In this document: positions 54,687-64,000 of the stretch, piece after piece
Layout: each line of letters opens with the position of its first letter
Numbering within the stretch: the stretch's first letter is position 1
The notes under the pieces: model-generated
What the model was told of the DNA's origin: nothing
Seen by the model: the letters and a program-made list of their open reading frames with translations, nothing else
The model's database searches: none
Assembly: GCF_001562255.1 (NCBI RefSeq)
Contig: NZ_CP014301.1
Span: forward strand, 3,999,501 to 4,063,500
DNA from: Bosea sp. PAMC 26642
Lineage (GTDB): Bacteria; Pseudomonadota; Alphaproteobacteria; Rhizobiales; Beijerinckiaceae
Reading direction: 5' to 3'
DNA length: 64,000 bases
Made by a program: the position numbers and the translations under genes

Positions 54687-55484
54687 TCAATCCAACCCCC
54701 GTCCGGTCACCGCTTCCTGCCGCGCCCGGCGGATCGCGATTTCGGCGAGCCGCGTCGCCTCCTTGCGCGAGGTCTTCTTCCCCATCGCGATCGGCGGCCC
54801 CCAGGCGAGCTCGACGTCGATCGCGCCCGTGTTCAGAAGCGTCCTGAGGTGGGGGACGAGTTCGGTCTCGCCATACCAGGCGAGCGCCGTGCGCTCGTCG
54901 CGTCCGCCGGCCATGCCATGGAAGCCGGTATAGGTGATCGCCAGCGGTTGGACCGTGATGTCGCCGTCCTCGCGTGGCCCCAGCGCCTCATGCGCGGCTC
55001 CCAGCAGCGAGGATCGCAGCGGCAGGGTGCGCGTGCCGTCGCCCGTGGTCCCCTCGGCGAACAGCACGACGGCCTCGCCGGCCGCCAGCCGCTCGCCCAT
55101 CTCGGCTGCGGTGCCGGCGGTAGCGGAGCGGCGCATCCGGTCGATGAAGACGGTGCGCTGCAGCCTGGCCAGGAACCCGATCACCGGCCAGCCGGCAACC
55201 TCGCTCTTGGCGACGAAGCAAACCGGCCGCTGCGCTCCGATCACCGCGATATCGAGCCAGGAGACGTGATTGGCGACGATCAGCCCGCCAGCATCCGCTG
55301 CCGGCGCCGTCCCCCTGACCCGGACGCGCACGCCGAGACAGCGGCAGGTGATCCTGTGGAAGAGCCTCGGAATGACGGCCCCGCGCCCCAGCCGCATCGA
55401 CAGAAGCTGCATCGGCAGCAGCAGGAGCGCGCACAGCCCCAGGACGGCAAGCCGCATGATCGCGCCGGGGCGAAGGCCTGTCAT
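54687..55484 (-). CDS. plsC: 1-acyl-sn-glycerol-3-phosphate acyltransferase
   Basis: A 265-residue membrane-associated acyltransferase that makes phosphatidic acid from lysophosphatidic acid. One hydrophobic helix (LAVLGLCALLLLPMQLL) precedes the HX4D motif (NHVSWLD), and VVLFAEGTT is the EGT substrate motif. The FVAKSEVAGWPVIG segment is typical. ATG 55484 is preferred over 55511. An 84-bp gap follows to rimI. Confidence 0.92.
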   Translation of the reverse strand: MTGLRPGAIMRLAVLGLCALLLLPMQLLSMRLGRGAVIPRLFHRITCRCLGVRVRVRGTAPAADAGGLIVANHVSWLDIAVIGAQRPVCFVAKSEVAGWPVIGFLARLQRTVFIDRMRRSATAGTAAEMGERLAAGEAVVLFAEGTTGDGTRTLPLRSSLLGAAHEALGPREDGDITVQPLAITYTGFHGMAGGRDERTALAWYGETELVPHLRTLLNTGAIDVELAWGPPIAMGKKTSRKEATRLAEIAIRRARQEAVTGRGLD

Positions 55485-55568
55485 ACGATCTCGAATCCGT
55501 TCATGAGGCACGTGAAGCGGGCAGGGCGGTCGACACGGCCGGCTTCATGAACGAGCCTCGCGCCGCTG

Positions 55569-56066
55569 TCACGCGAGATCGAGCCGCATCGTCACCGCCT
55601 CGCCGCGGCTGCCGTCGGCCTTGAGATAGTAGCCCTTGCGCCGGCCGACTTCGCTGAAGCCGAAATGCCGGTAGAGCCGTTCGGCCGCGAGATTTCCAGC
55701 CTCGACCTCGAGATAGACATGGACGACCCCGCTGCCGGCGAGCCGGCCGAGATGGACCGCGAGCAGATCGCGGCCAAGCCCGTTGCCGCGCCGCGTCTGC
55801 GCGACCACGATGCTGAGGATTTCCGCCTCGTCGGCGGCCTGCCGCGACATCACGAAGCCTGCCGGATTGGCCGTGCGGCCGGGAAAAATGCCGTCTGCCA
55901 CCACGCGAGGGTCCGTCAGCAGGGCGGCGCACTCGCCCGGCTCCCAGCCGCGGGCAAATCCGCCCTGATGATGCAGCGCCGCGATATGGCGTGCGTGCAG
56001 CACGTCGAGACGGGCTGTCCGGCTGGCGGACGATCCGGGTTCGAGAAGTCTGCGCAGCCAGTTCAT
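55569..56066 (-). CDS. rimI: GNAT acetyltransferase, probable RimI (ribosomal protein S18 N-acetyltransferase)
   Basis: A 165-residue GNAT-fold protein. The acetyl-CoA motif QTRRGNGLGRDLLAVH and EVEAGNLAAERLYRHFGF are clear. Position right after tsaB is the conserved tsaB-rimI pair. The start at ATG 56066 (MNWLRRLLE) is preferred over 56099. Exact substrate cannot be proven from sequence. Confidence 0.88.
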   Translation of the reverse strand: MNWLRRLLEPGSSASRTARLDVLHARHIAALHHQGGFARGWEPGECAALLTDPRVVADGIFPGRTANPAGFVMSRQAADEAEILSIVVAQTRRGNGLGRDLLAVHLGRLAGSGVVHVYLEVEAGNLAAERLYRHFGFSEVGRRKGYYLKADGSRGEAVTMRLDLA

Positions 56067-56131
56067 GGCGTCTGATGGCACAGACAGGTCGGCTGGCAAA
56101 AGCCGAATCGCAAATCGTGGGCACAGGCAGT

Positions 56132-56815
56132 TCAGCGTCGGGGCAGGCGGGCCTTGTCCTGCGGCGTCGTCTCCGGCTCCTTGAGATAGAGCGGGCGCGG
56201 CGGCGCGCTCTCCGGGTCCGCAATCAGGCCGAGCCTTGCGACCCAGGTCACGTCGGGCGCTCTCGCATCGTCGAGAACAAGCGCGTCGAGCCCGATCGCC
56301 CAGGCCTCATTGGCGACCGCGAGCGCCGCCGACCCGACGAGGCTGACCGGACCCGCGCCGATGGCGCGCGCCGCGTCGCGATGGTTGACCTGCCTGATCG
56401 AAACGAGCTGCTTGCCCTGCGAGGACAATGCCTGGAACCAGACCTGGCCATGGCGCGCATCGAGCGCCGCTGCGATCACCCGGCCGGGCTCGCGGCCGAC
56501 GAGCGGGGCCGCGGTCGCCGCCAGCGTGGTGACGCCCACTGCCGGGATGCCCGCTGCCAGCGCGATGGCGCGGGCCGCGCTGATGCCGACGCGCAGGCCG
56601 GTATAGCTGCCGGGGCCGACCGTGACGGCAACCCGGTCGAGCGAGGAAAACCCACCCTCGACCGCATTCATGACGCGCTCGATCATCGGCATCAGCGCCT
56701 CGGCATGGCCACGATCCATCGCTGTCTGCTCGATCGCGAGAGGCACGGCCTCGCCCGCGTCGAGCACGCAGGCCGAGCAGGCGCCGAGCGCGGTGTCGAT
56801 CGCGAGGATTCGCAT
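56132..56815 (-). CDS. tsaB: tRNA N6-threonylcarbamoyladenosine biosynthesis protein TsaB
   Basis: A 227-residue ASKHA-fold partner of TsaD in making t6A37. MRILAIDTALGACSACVL and VTVGPGSYTGLRVGISAARA are the family signatures. The frame stays open upstream across nifU, but ATG 56815 gives the standard MRILAIDT start 11 bases after the nifU-type stop. It is followed by rimI after 65 bases. Confidence 0.95.
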   Translation of the reverse strand: MRILAIDTALGACSACVLDAGEAVPLAIEQTAMDRGHAEALMPMIERVMNAVEGGFSSLDRVAVTVGPGSYTGLRVGISAARAIALAAGIPAVGVTTLAATAAPLVGREPGRVIAAALDARHGQVWFQALSSQGKQLVSIRQVNHRDAARAIGAGPVSLVGSAALAVANEAWAIGLDALVLDDARAPDVTWVARLGLIADPESAPPRPLYLKEPETTPQDKARLPRR

Positions 56816-56826
56816 CAATGCGGCAA

Positions 56827-57387
56827 TCAGATCGCCTCGACCTCGCGCACATCCGGCAGGAAATGGCGCAGCAGGTTCTGGATGCCGTGCTTCAGCGTCG
56901 CGGTCGAGGACGGGCAGCCCGAGCAGGAGCCCTTCATCGCGAGATAGACGGTGCCGTCCTTGAAGCCGCGGAAGGTGATGTCGCCGCCGTCGCCGGCCAC
57001 TGCCGGGCGAATGCGGGTTTCGAGCAGATCCTTGATCGTCTCGACCGTCTGGGCGTCCTCGGGAGCGAAGAATTCGCCCTCCTCGATCACGTCCGCGCCC
57101 TCGCCGCTGGCGAGAACCGGGGCGCCCGACATGAAATGCTCCATGATGGCGCCGAGGATCGCGGGCTTGAGATGGGGCCATTCGCCGTCGGATTTTGTCA
57201 CGGTGATGAAATCGGAGCCGAGGAAGACACCCGAGACGCCGTTGACGCCAAACAGGCGCTGGGCCAGCGGTGAGCGCTGGGCGGCGTCCGCCTCGCGCAA
57301 TTCGAGCGTGCCGTCCGGCATAACGACGCGGCCGGGCAGGAATTTCAGCGTGGCGGGGTTGGGCGTGGCTTCGGTCTGGATGAACAT
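56827..57387 (-). CDS. NifU/Nfu-type iron-sulfur scaffold protein
   Basis: A 186-residue protein with an N-terminal Nfu_N domain (MFIQTEATPNPATLKFLPG) and a C-terminal NifU domain with the cluster motif KGSCSGCPSSTATLK (CxxC). It should carry and donate [4Fe-4S] clusters, as human NFU1 and bacterial Nfu proteins do. ATG 57387 is chosen because MFIQTE is the conserved start; 57405 is also in frame. Confidence 0.93.
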   Translation of the reverse strand: MFIQTEATPNPATLKFLPGRVVMPDGTLELREADAAQRSPLAQRLFGVNGVSGVFLGSDFITVTKSDGEWPHLKPAILGAIMEHFMSGAPVLASGEGADVIEEGEFFAPEDAQTVETIKDLLETRIRPAVAGDGGDITFRGFKDGTVYLAMKGSCSGCPSSTATLKHGIQNLLRHFLPDVREVEAI

Positions 57388-57475
57388 GGCACGATCCTCG
57401 GGCACCGGCGGGTCAAGGCCGCCGTTCCAGCTCTGGATATAAGCCCGGCCGTGGAATCATTCCAGCGCGAAGCGC

Positions 57476-57970
57476 TCACGCCAGCGAATCGATTTCCTCG
57501 TCGGCCAGATGACCGGGCACGATCGCGACCGGGATCGGGAAGGTCGCCGCCGATTTTCCGACCAGCGCGCTGACCAGCGGGCCGGGGCCATCGCGGCCGG
57601 CGCTGGCCGCCAGCACCAAGAGCGAGATGTCCTCGTCGGCCTCGATCAGCTTCACAAGTTCATCCGCCTTCACGCCGGTCCGCACCACTTTTTCGGGCTC
57701 CAGCCCGGCGAGCGCGCGCACGGCGGCGGCGGCCTCGTCGATCAGCTTCTCGGCTTCCGCCTCGGCCTCGGCCTGCATCACCTCGCCGACGCCGAGCCAG
57801 GTCTCGTGCTCGGGCGGCGTGATCACGCCGAGCAGCACGATCGAGGCGCCGACGCGCGCGCAACGCCGCGCGGCGAATCGCACGGCCTTGGCGCATTCGT
57901 CGCTGTCGTCGACGACGGCGAGGAATTTGGGGCGATGGCCCGCTTCATAGGACCGCCGTCGTTTCACCAT
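57476..57970 (-). CDS. Universal stress protein (UspA family)
   Basis: A 164-residue protein with the UspA fold: KFLAVVDDSDECAKAVRFAARRC at the start and a loop (AASAGRDGPGPLVSALVGKSA) where the G-x2-G-x9-G-S/T ATP motif lies in a looser form. USP proteins act in stress survival. It sits between the nifU-type and trpS genes. Confidence 0.88.
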   Translation of the reverse strand: MVKRRRSYEAGHRPKFLAVVDDSDECAKAVRFAARRCARVGASIVLLGVITPPEHETWLGVGEVMQAEAEAEAEKLIDEAAAAVRALAGLEPEKVVRTGVKADELVKLIEADEDISLLVLAASAGRDGPGPLVSALVGKSAATFPIPVAIVPGHLADEEIDSLA

Positions 57971-58051
57971 GCGTTGTCGCCTGTCGTCGTGCTTGCCGGA
58001 GCGTGCATGGTGAACCGCGCCCTAGCGTCAGCGCAAGCCCGGACGCTGGTC

Positions 58052-58130
58052 GTCATTGCGAGGAGCGAAAGCGACACAGCAATCCAGAGCCGTCGCGCAT
58101 CCCTCTGGATCGCTTCGCTCGCGATGGCGG
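58052..58130. repeat. Intergenic palindromic repeat family E
   Basis: A 79-bp element starting GTCATTGCGAGGAGCGAAAG and ending TCGCTCGCGATGGCGG, with inner AATCCAGAG/CTCTGGAT arms. This type is common between genes of Bradyrhizobium and relatives. It is between usp and trpS. Confidence 0.8.
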
Positions 58131-58134
58131 GTTG

Positions 58135-59196
58135 TCACCGCCGCGAGACGAATCCGACGATGTCCTTCACCTCGGCCATGATCGGAGCGGCGATCGCAGC
58201 GGCGCGCTGCGCACCCTCGCCGAGGATCGCGTCGATATGGTCGGGCTCAGCCAGCAGGCGGCGCATCTCGCCGGCAATCGGCGCGAGCTTGGCGACCGCG
58301 AGATCGACCAGCGCCGTCTTGAAGCCGGAGAACTGCCCGCCGCCGAACTGCACCAGCACATCGGTCTTCGCCATGCCGCTCAAGCCAGCATAAATGCCGA
58401 CAAGATTCTCCGCTTCCGGCCGGCCTTCCAAGCCCTTTTCCTCGGACGGCAGGGCGTCCGGATCGGTCTTTGCCTTGCGGATCTTCTGGGCGATGGTCTC
58501 GGCGTCGTCGGTTAGGTTGATCCGCGAATTGTCCGATGCGTCGGACTTCGACATCTTCTTGGTGCCGTCGCGCAGGCTCATGACGCGCGGAGCCGGACCC
58601 TGCGTCATCGCCTCCGGCAGCGGGAAGAAGCCGAGATCGCCTGTGCCGAGGTTCTTCGATGCGATCGATTCGGAAAAGTCGTTGTTGAACTTCTGGGCGA
58701 TGTCGCGGGTCAGTTCGAGATGCTGCGTCTGGTCCTCGCCGACAGGCACATGCGTCGCCTTGTAGAGCAGGATGTCGGCCGCCATCAGCACGGGATAGTC
58801 GTAGAGGCCGACCGAGGCGGCCTCCTTGTCCTTGCCGGCCTTCTCCTTGAACTGGGTCATGCGGTTCAGCCAGCCGAGCCGAGCCACGGTGTTGAACACC
58901 CAGGCGAGCTCGGCATGGCCCGGCACCTGGCTCTGGTTGAAGATGATGCTGGTCTTGGGGTCGACGCCGGCGGCGACATAGGCCGCCGTCACCTCGCGCG
59001 TCGCACGCGTCAGCTCCGCCGGACCGCCCCAGACATCGAGCGACTGTGTGATCGCGTGCATATCGACGACGCAATAGATGCATTCATGCGTCTTCTGCAT
59101 CGCGACCCAGTTGGTCAGCGCGCCGAGATAGTTGCCGAGATGCAATGTCGCGGTCGGCTGCATGCCGGAGAAGACGCGCTGGTGAAAGGTCGCCAT
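58135..59196 (-). CDS. trpS: Tryptophanyl-tRNA synthetase
   Basis: A 353-residue class I synthetase that charges tRNA-Trp. The HIGH-like motif ([17 protein letters not shown]) is near residue 12 and KKMSKSDAS is the KMSKS loop. [10 protein letters not shown] is typical. It follows murJ after a 50-bp gap on the same strand. Confidence 0.97.
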   Translation of the reverse strand: MATFHQRVFSGMQPTATLHLGNYLGALTNWVAMQKTHECIYCVVDMHAITQSLDVWGGPAELTRATREVTAAYVAAGVDPKTSIIFNQSQVPGHAELAWVFNTVARLGWLNRMTQFKEKAGKDKEAASVGLYDYPVLMAADILLYKATHVPVGEDQTQHLELTRDIAQKFNNDFSESIASKNLGTGDLGFFPLPEAMTQGPAPRVMSLRDGTKKMSKSDASDNSRINLTDDAETIAQKIRKAKTDPDALPSEEKGLEGRPEAENLVGIYAGLSGMAKTDVLVQFGGGQFSGFKTALVDLAVAKLAPIAGEMRRLLAEPDHIDAILGEGAQRAAAIAAPIMAEVKDIVGFVSRR

Positions 59197-59246
59197 CGGG
59201 CGCTCCCTCGGTCACGATCATGGAAAAACGGGAGCGGCCTTCTGGC

Positions 59247-60842
59247 TCATGCCCGTGGCTTGCGCAAGGGGCCGGGCCGGTCCGCGCTCCCGAACGCGCC
59301 CAGGACCCAGCCGGCTGCGCCATAGACCAAAAGCCCTCCGCCGCACAGGCCGGCGAGCGCCGCCACGCGCCACAAGGTCGGCCGCCCCGGGGCGAGCGGG
59401 TCGGCCAATGCGGTCTGGGCCGCGACCAGCACGAACAGCATGACGGCGCTGGCTACGAGCACGGCGATGATCGGGCGCAAATTCGCCAGACCGGGTCGCC
59501 ACAACCCGTCGCGCGCCAGCGCAACGGCCAGTAGTGCGGCCTGTGCGGCAAAAGCCAGGCTCGCGGCAAGGGCCGCCATCTCGGCGGCACGCCCCTCCTT
59601 GGCCGTGGCATAGCCGGTGACGGCGGCGACGATCACGGCCAGCAGCCCCGCCAGAACCGGCAGGCGCGGCGCCTGCCTCGCGAAATAGACCTGCCCGAAG
59701 ACCTTGGAGATCACCGCGAAGGGCAGGCCGAGCGCGAAGGCGGCAAGCGCCGCCGCCGTCCGCAGGCGATCCTGCGCCCCGAACAGGCCATGCTCGAACA
59801 GCACCGAGACGATCGGCTCGGCCAGCGCCGCCAGAGCCGTCGCGGCGGGCAAGGCGAGCGCCAGCCCTAGTGTCAGCGCCTGGCCCAGCGCCGCGTCGCG
59901 CTCCTGGATCGACTGGGCCGCCATCTCCGACAGCATGACCGTACCCATCGCCACCCCGACGAAGCCCAGCGGCAGCTGGAAGACGCGGTCGGCATAATAC
60001 AGTGCCGCGACCGAGCCGGGTTCGATCGAGGCGATCTGCGTCGCCACCAGCAGCACGAGCTGCGCGCTGGATGCCGCCAGCAGCGTCGCACCGCCCGTTC
60101 GCACCAGACGCGTCATCTCCGGCGACCAGCGCAGGCTGGGCTTGGGCCAGCCGATCCGGCGCAGCCCGAACAGGACGAGCCCGAGATGCGCCAGCCCGGT
60201 CAGGCTGACCAGCGACGCCAGCCAGCGCGCAGCCGGGGCCGGCTCGGACGCCCGCGCGATCAGGACGATCAGGGTGCCGACGAGGATCGCGTTCATCAGC
60301 GCCGGCGCGAGCGCAGCCAGCGCGAAACGCCGCTCTGCATTGAGCAGCGCCGCCAGCATGGCCGCCAGCGTCGTCAGCAGCAGAAAGGGCAGCATCAGAC
60401 GGGTATAGGTCGCAGCCAGCGCCAGCGTGTCCGGCTCGCCGGCAAAGCCGCCGGCCAGCCCCAGCACGACCCAGGGCGCAAACATCTCGCCGAGCCCCAC
60501 GAGCGCCAGCAGCAGCAGGGCGAGATACGACGCTGCCTCGCCGGCAAAGCCACGCGCTGCCTCATTGCCGCGCTGCGCCTTGACGTCGAGATAGAGCGGT
60601 ACGAAGGGCGCGTTCAGCCCGCCCTCGCCGAGCACGCGCCGCACGAGATTGGGCAGGCGCAGCGCCGCCAGAAACGCATCCGCCACAGGCCCAGCCCCGA
60701 GCAACCGCGCGATCAGCACATCGCGTGCGAAACCGAGCAGCCGCGACAGGATCGTCGCCGCGCCGACAATGGCGGAATCGCGGGCGAGGCGGGAAGACGG
60801 TGGCACCGAGATCTCGTTCAAGGCCTTCGCTCCGCCAGCCAC
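59247..60842 (-). CDS. murJ: Lipid II flippase MurJ (MviN)
   Basis: A 531-residue (or slightly shorter) inner-membrane protein with about 14 helices that flips lipid II to the periplasm. The N-terminal signature ILSRLLGFARDVLIARLLGAG and PNLVRRVLGEGGLNAPFVPLY are diagnostic. The start is uncertain: GTG 60842 or TTG 60821 (MNEISVPPSSRLA); the second fits the family better. trpS follows on the same strand. Confidence 0.96.
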   Translation of the reverse strand: MAGGAKALNEISVPPSSRLARDSAIVGAATILSRLLGFARDVLIARLLGAGPVADAFLAALRLPNLVRRVLGEGGLNAPFVPLYLDVKAQRGNEAARGFAGEAASYLALLLLALVGLGEMFAPWVVLGLAGGFAGEPDTLALAATYTRLMLPFLLLTTLAAMLAALLNAERRFALAALAPALMNAILVGTLIVLIARASEPAPAARWLASLVSLTGLAHLGLVLFGLRRIGWPKPSLRWSPEMTRLVRTGGATLLAASSAQLVLLVATQIASIEPGSVAALYYADRVFQLPLGFVGVAMGTVMLSEMAAQSIQERDAALGQALTLGLALALPAATALAALAEPIVSVLFEHGLFGAQDRLRTAAALAAFALGLPFAVISKVFGQVYFARQAPRLPVLAGLLAVIVAAVTGYATAKEGRAAEMAALAASLAFAAQAALLAVALARDGLWRPGLANLRPIIAVLVASAVMLFVLVAAQTALADPLAPGRPTLWRVAALAGLCGGGLLVYGAAGWVLGAFGSADRPGPLRKPRA

Positions 60843-60878
60843 CCATCAGGTCGTGCCACGCCGCGGCCAATGACACGC

Positions 60879-62189
60879 TTACAGGATGAACCGGCTCAGA
60901 TCCGCGTTCTTCGCGAGATCGCCGATGCGATCCTGCACATAGTCTGCATCGATCGTCACCGCCTCGCCGGAGCGGTCGGGCGCCGTGAACGAGATGTCGT
61001 CCAGAATCCGTTCGATCACGGTCTGCAGCCGCCGGGCGCCGATGTTCTCGACCGTCGAATTCACATCGACCGCGATCCGCGCGATGGCGTCGATCGCGTC
61101 GGGGGTGAAGGTCACCGCGACCTCTTCGGTCGCCATCAGCGCCACGGTCTGCTTGATCAGGCTGGCTTCCGTCTCGGTCAGGATGCGCTTGAAATCCTCG
61201 ACGTCGAGCGGCTGCAATTCCACCCGGATCGGCAGGCGCCCCTGCAGTTCCGGCAGCAGATCGGAGGGCCGCGAGACATGGAAGGCGCCCGACGCGATGA
61301 ACAGGATGTGGTCGCTCTTCACAGCGCCATGTTTGGTCGCGACCGTGGTGCCCTCGATCAGCGGTAGCAGGTCGCGCTGCACGCCCTCGCGCGAGACATC
61401 GGCCCCGCCCTTGCCCTCGCGGGCGCATATTTTGTCAATCTCGTCGAGAAAGACGATGCCGTTGTTCTCGACCTCGCGGATCGCCGCCTGCACGATCGCC
61501 TCCTGGTCGATCAGTTTGTCGCTTTCCTCGGTCAGCAGCGGGCCATAGGCGTCCTTGACCAGCACTCGCCGGGGCTTGCCCTTTTGGCCGAAGGCTTTCC
61601 CGAACATGTCGCCGAGGTTGATCGCCCCGATCGAGGCGCCGGGCATCCCCGGAAGCTCGAACATCGGCGCGGCCGAACCGCCGCCCGAGGCGATCTCGAC
61701 CTCGATCTCCTTCTCGTCGAGTTCGTTGGCGCGCAGCTTGCGGCGAAACGAATCGCGTGTCGCCGGGCTCGCAGTCGCGCCGACCAGAGCGTCGAGCACC
61801 CTCTCTTCCGCCGCGACATGCGCCTTGGCCTGCACATCCTTGCGTCGGCTCTCGCGGACGAGCGCGATCGCGACCTCGACGAGATCGCGCACGATCGATT
61901 CAACGTCGCGGCCGACATAGCCGACCTCGGTGAACTTGGTCGCCTCGACCTTGAGGAACGGCGCATTCGCGAGCTTGGCCAGCCGCCGCGCGATCTCGGT
62001 CTTGCCGCAGCCGGTCGGCCCGATCATCAGGATGTTCTTCGGCGAGACCTCCTCGCGCAGCGGCCCTTCGAGCTGCTGCCGGCGCCAGCGGTTGCGCAGC
62101 GCGATGGCGACAGCGCGCTTGGCGTCGTTCTGGCCGACGATGAAGCGGTCGAGTTCGGAGACGATCTCGCGGGGAGAGAAGGAAGTCAT
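60879..62189 (-). CDS. hslU: ATP-dependent protease ATPase subunit HslU
   Basis: A 436-residue AAA+ unfoldase for the HslV peptidase. Walker A ([16 protein letters not shown], about 56-72) and Walker B ([13 protein letters not shown]) are intact. The C-terminus ends DLSRFIL, which docks into HslV. It starts 22 bases past the hslV stop, so hslV-hslU is an operon. Confidence 0.98.
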   Translation of the reverse strand: MTSFSPREIVSELDRFIVGQNDAKRAVAIALRNRWRRQQLEGPLREEVSPKNILMIGPTGCGKTEIARRLAKLANAPFLKVEATKFTEVGYVGRDVESIVRDLVEVAIALVRESRRKDVQAKAHVAAEERVLDALVGATASPATRDSFRRKLRANELDEKEIEVEIASGGGSAAPMFELPGMPGASIGAINLGDMFGKAFGQKGKPRRVLVKDAYGPLLTEESDKLIDQEAIVQAAIREVENNGIVFLDEIDKICAREGKGGADVSREGVQRDLLPLIEGTTVATKHGAVKSDHILFIASGAFHVSRPSDLLPELQGRLPIRVELQPLDVEDFKRILTETEASLIKQTVALMATEEVAVTFTPDAIDAIARIAVDVNSTVENIGARRLQTVIERILDDISFTAPDRSGEAVTIDADYVQDRIGDLAKNADLSRFIL

Positions 62190-62211
62190 TGGAATGTCCG
62201 TATTGGCCGTG

Positions 62212-62781
<570 letters not shown>

Positions 62782-62912
62782 CAGATCGGGTTCCGGCGTT
62801 TCGTGTCTGGCGTCAGATGTAGGTGTTTTGCGGCGCGAGACAATCGGCCGGGTGGCGTGAGCATGAATGCGCTGCTAAAGCACGCGCCAGCAGGCTCCGG
62901 AAGGGTTTTCCA

Positions 62913-63500
62913 ATGCGTTCTGGCGAAGTGAAGCGCCGTACCAACGAGACCGACATCGCGGTGACGCTGGTGCTCGACGGCACCGGCAAGGCCGAGATTT
63001 CGACCGGCGTCGGGTTCTTCGACCATATGCTGGACCTCTTCGCCCGCCATTCGCTGATCGACACCACGGTCACGGTCAAGGGCGACACCCATATCGACGA
63101 CCATCACTCGGTCGAGGATGCCGGCATCGCGCTTGGCGAGGCGTTGAAGCAGGCGCTCGGCGACAAGAAGGGCATTCGCCGCTATGCCGACGTGCAGCTG
63201 CCGATGGACGAGACGCTGACGCGTGTCGCCGTCGACGTCTCCGGCCGGCCCTTCCTCGTCTTCCGCACGCAGTTCAAGGCCGAGAAGATTGGCAGCTTCG
63301 ATACCGAACTGGTGCGCGAATTCTTCCAGGCCTTCGCGATGAATGCCGGCATCACGCTGCATGTCGAGACGCTCTACGGCGACAATGCCCACCATGTCGC
63401 CGAGAGCTGCTTCAAGGGCCTGGCGCGGGCGCTGCGCGTCGCGCTCGAGGTCGATCCGCGCGAGGGCGGCCGCGTGCCCTCGACCAAGGGCGCGCTCTGA
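62913..63500 (+). CDS. hisB: Imidazoleglycerol-phosphate dehydratase
   Basis: A 195-residue monofunctional enzyme for the sixth step of histidine synthesis. Metal motifs [15 protein letters not shown] and [18 protein letters not shown] are intact. [15 protein letters not shown] is typical. ATG 62913 ([14 protein letters not shown]) is the standard start. It heads a his operon that continues beyond the window. Confidence 0.98.
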   Translation: MRSGEVKRRTNETDIAVTLVLDGTGKAEISTGVGFFDHMLDLFARHSLIDTTVTVKGDTHIDDHHSVEDAGIALGEALKQALGDKKGIRRYADVQLPMDETLTRVAVDVSGRPFLVFRTQFKAEKIGSFDTELVREFFQAFAMNAGITLHVETLYGDNAHHVAESCFKGLARALRVALEVDPREGGRVPSTKGAL

Positions 63501-63512
63501 GGACATCAGGCC

Positions 63513-63998
63513 ATGGCATTCTACACGGTGATGATCCCGCCGCCGGGCTCCGGCGGCCAGCGCGAGGAAATCGAGCAGGCGAGGCTTCTGCCGGAGACGT
63601 TCAGCTGGGGCGCCTTCCTCTTCAGCGGGCTCTGGCTGCTCGGCAAGCGGCTTTGGCTCGTGACCCTGATCTTCGCTATGCTCTGGGGCGCGCTGTTCTA
63701 TGCGCAGCGCAGTCTGGGTCTCGCCGGCGGCGCGCTGGTGCTGGCGCATTGGATGATCTGTCTGTTCCTCGGCTTCGAGGGCCAGAACCTGATCGCGCGA
63801 AAGCTCGCCCGCCAGGGCTGGCGGCTGGCCGATGTCGTCGAGGCGCGCGACCTGGCCGAAGCCGAGCGGCGCTATTTCGAGCGTGCTCTGGCCGGCGAAG
63901 CCGCCCCGCCCCGCCTGCCGGCCGCGGCTCCCGCGCGTCCGCAGATCGCGGGCTCCGTCCCGGTCATCGGCCTCTTTCCGGAGGCACAAGGGCGATGA
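63513..63998 (+). CDS. DUF2628 membrane protein
   Basis: A 161-residue protein with two or three hydrophobic segments (WGAFLFSGLWLLGKRLWLV and LGLAGGALVLAHWMICLFLG). It matches the DUF2628 group found within alphaproteobacterial his operons, between hisB and hisH. The function is unknown. Its TGA (63996-63998) overlaps an ATG at 63995, which is probably the start of the next gene, most likely hisH; only two codons are in the window. Confidence 0.85.
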   Translation: MAFYTVMIPPPGSGGQREEIEQARLLPETFSWGAFLFSGLWLLGKRLWLVTLIFAMLWGALFYAQRSLGLAGGALVLAHWMICLFLGFEGQNLIARKLARQGWRLADVVEARDLAEAERRYFERALAGEAAPPRLPAAAPARPQIAGSVPVIGLFPEAQGR

Positions 63999-64000
63999 GC

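Noticed and set aside
62817-62843. RpoH promoter for hslVU
   Set aside because: TTGTCT and CTACAT are present on the minus strand, but the 15-base spacing and the missing CTTG start make the match too weak to list as a feature.

Overview
The window is GC-rich alphaproteobacterial chromosome, tightly packed with housekeeping genes. It looks like Hyphomicrobiales (Rhizobiales). A Bosea-like genus is my guess from overall gene order and protein flavour, not something the sequence proves. The clues are the lptE/holA/parB/parA/rsmG/mnmG/mnmE block, a rho/hemJ/hemE block next to an origin-like gap, CtrA- and ParB-type DNA sites, the secB/Tim44/mltA/smr group, and phoH/ybeY/corC/lnt/metK synteny. 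No rRNA, tRNA, phage, transposase or CRISPR array was seen.

Layout. (1) 1-7125: the end of an L,D-transpeptidase-like gene, a membrane diguanylate cyclase, yggS, then leuS-lptE-holA. (2) 7128-17811, nearly all minus strand: parB, parA, rsmG, mnmG, mnmE, (a plus-strand thioredoxin/SSP411-type gene), rho, hemJ, hemE. (3) 17812-18284: a gene-free stretch with a perfect TTAA-N7-TTAA CtrA-type site, a near-perfect parS, DnaA-box-like sequences and an AT-rich tract. This is the best candidate for the chromosomal origin, since hemE-adjacent origins are established in Caulobacter and Sinorhizobium. Genes on both sides point away from it. (4) 18285-21943, plus strand: PPDK-regulatory kinase/phosphatase, maf, aroE, coaE, dnaQ. 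(5) 22096-28467: terC, secB, then Tim44-like, mltA, smr, an XRE regulator, an adenosine-kinase-like sugar kinase and a PPOX flavoprotein. (6) 28658-44441, minus strand: the translation/RNA cluster pnp-rpsO ... truB-rbfA-infB-ylxR-nusA-rimP. It is interrupted between rpsO and truB by about 5.6 kb of regulatory or accessory genes: an HxlR/oxidoreductase pair, an Atu4866/AraC pair and a chemoreceptor. (7) 44691-62781: a DUF2336 gene, then a long minus-strand run of trmB, metK, XRE, lnt, corC, ybeY, phoH, miaB, plsC, rimI, tsaB, nifU-type, usp, trpS, murJ, hslU, hslV. (8) 62913-64000, plus strand: hisB, a DUF2628 gene, and probably the first codons of the next his gene.

The most notable signals are non-coding. 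They are the origin-like gap, three parS-type palindromes (one perfect, inside rsmG; one in the origin gap; one degenerate copy downstream of pnp), a terminator-like hairpin in the leader of the rimP-nusA-infB operon, and at least five families of palindromic intergenic repeats. I did not find a defence system or other clearly undescribed multigene system.
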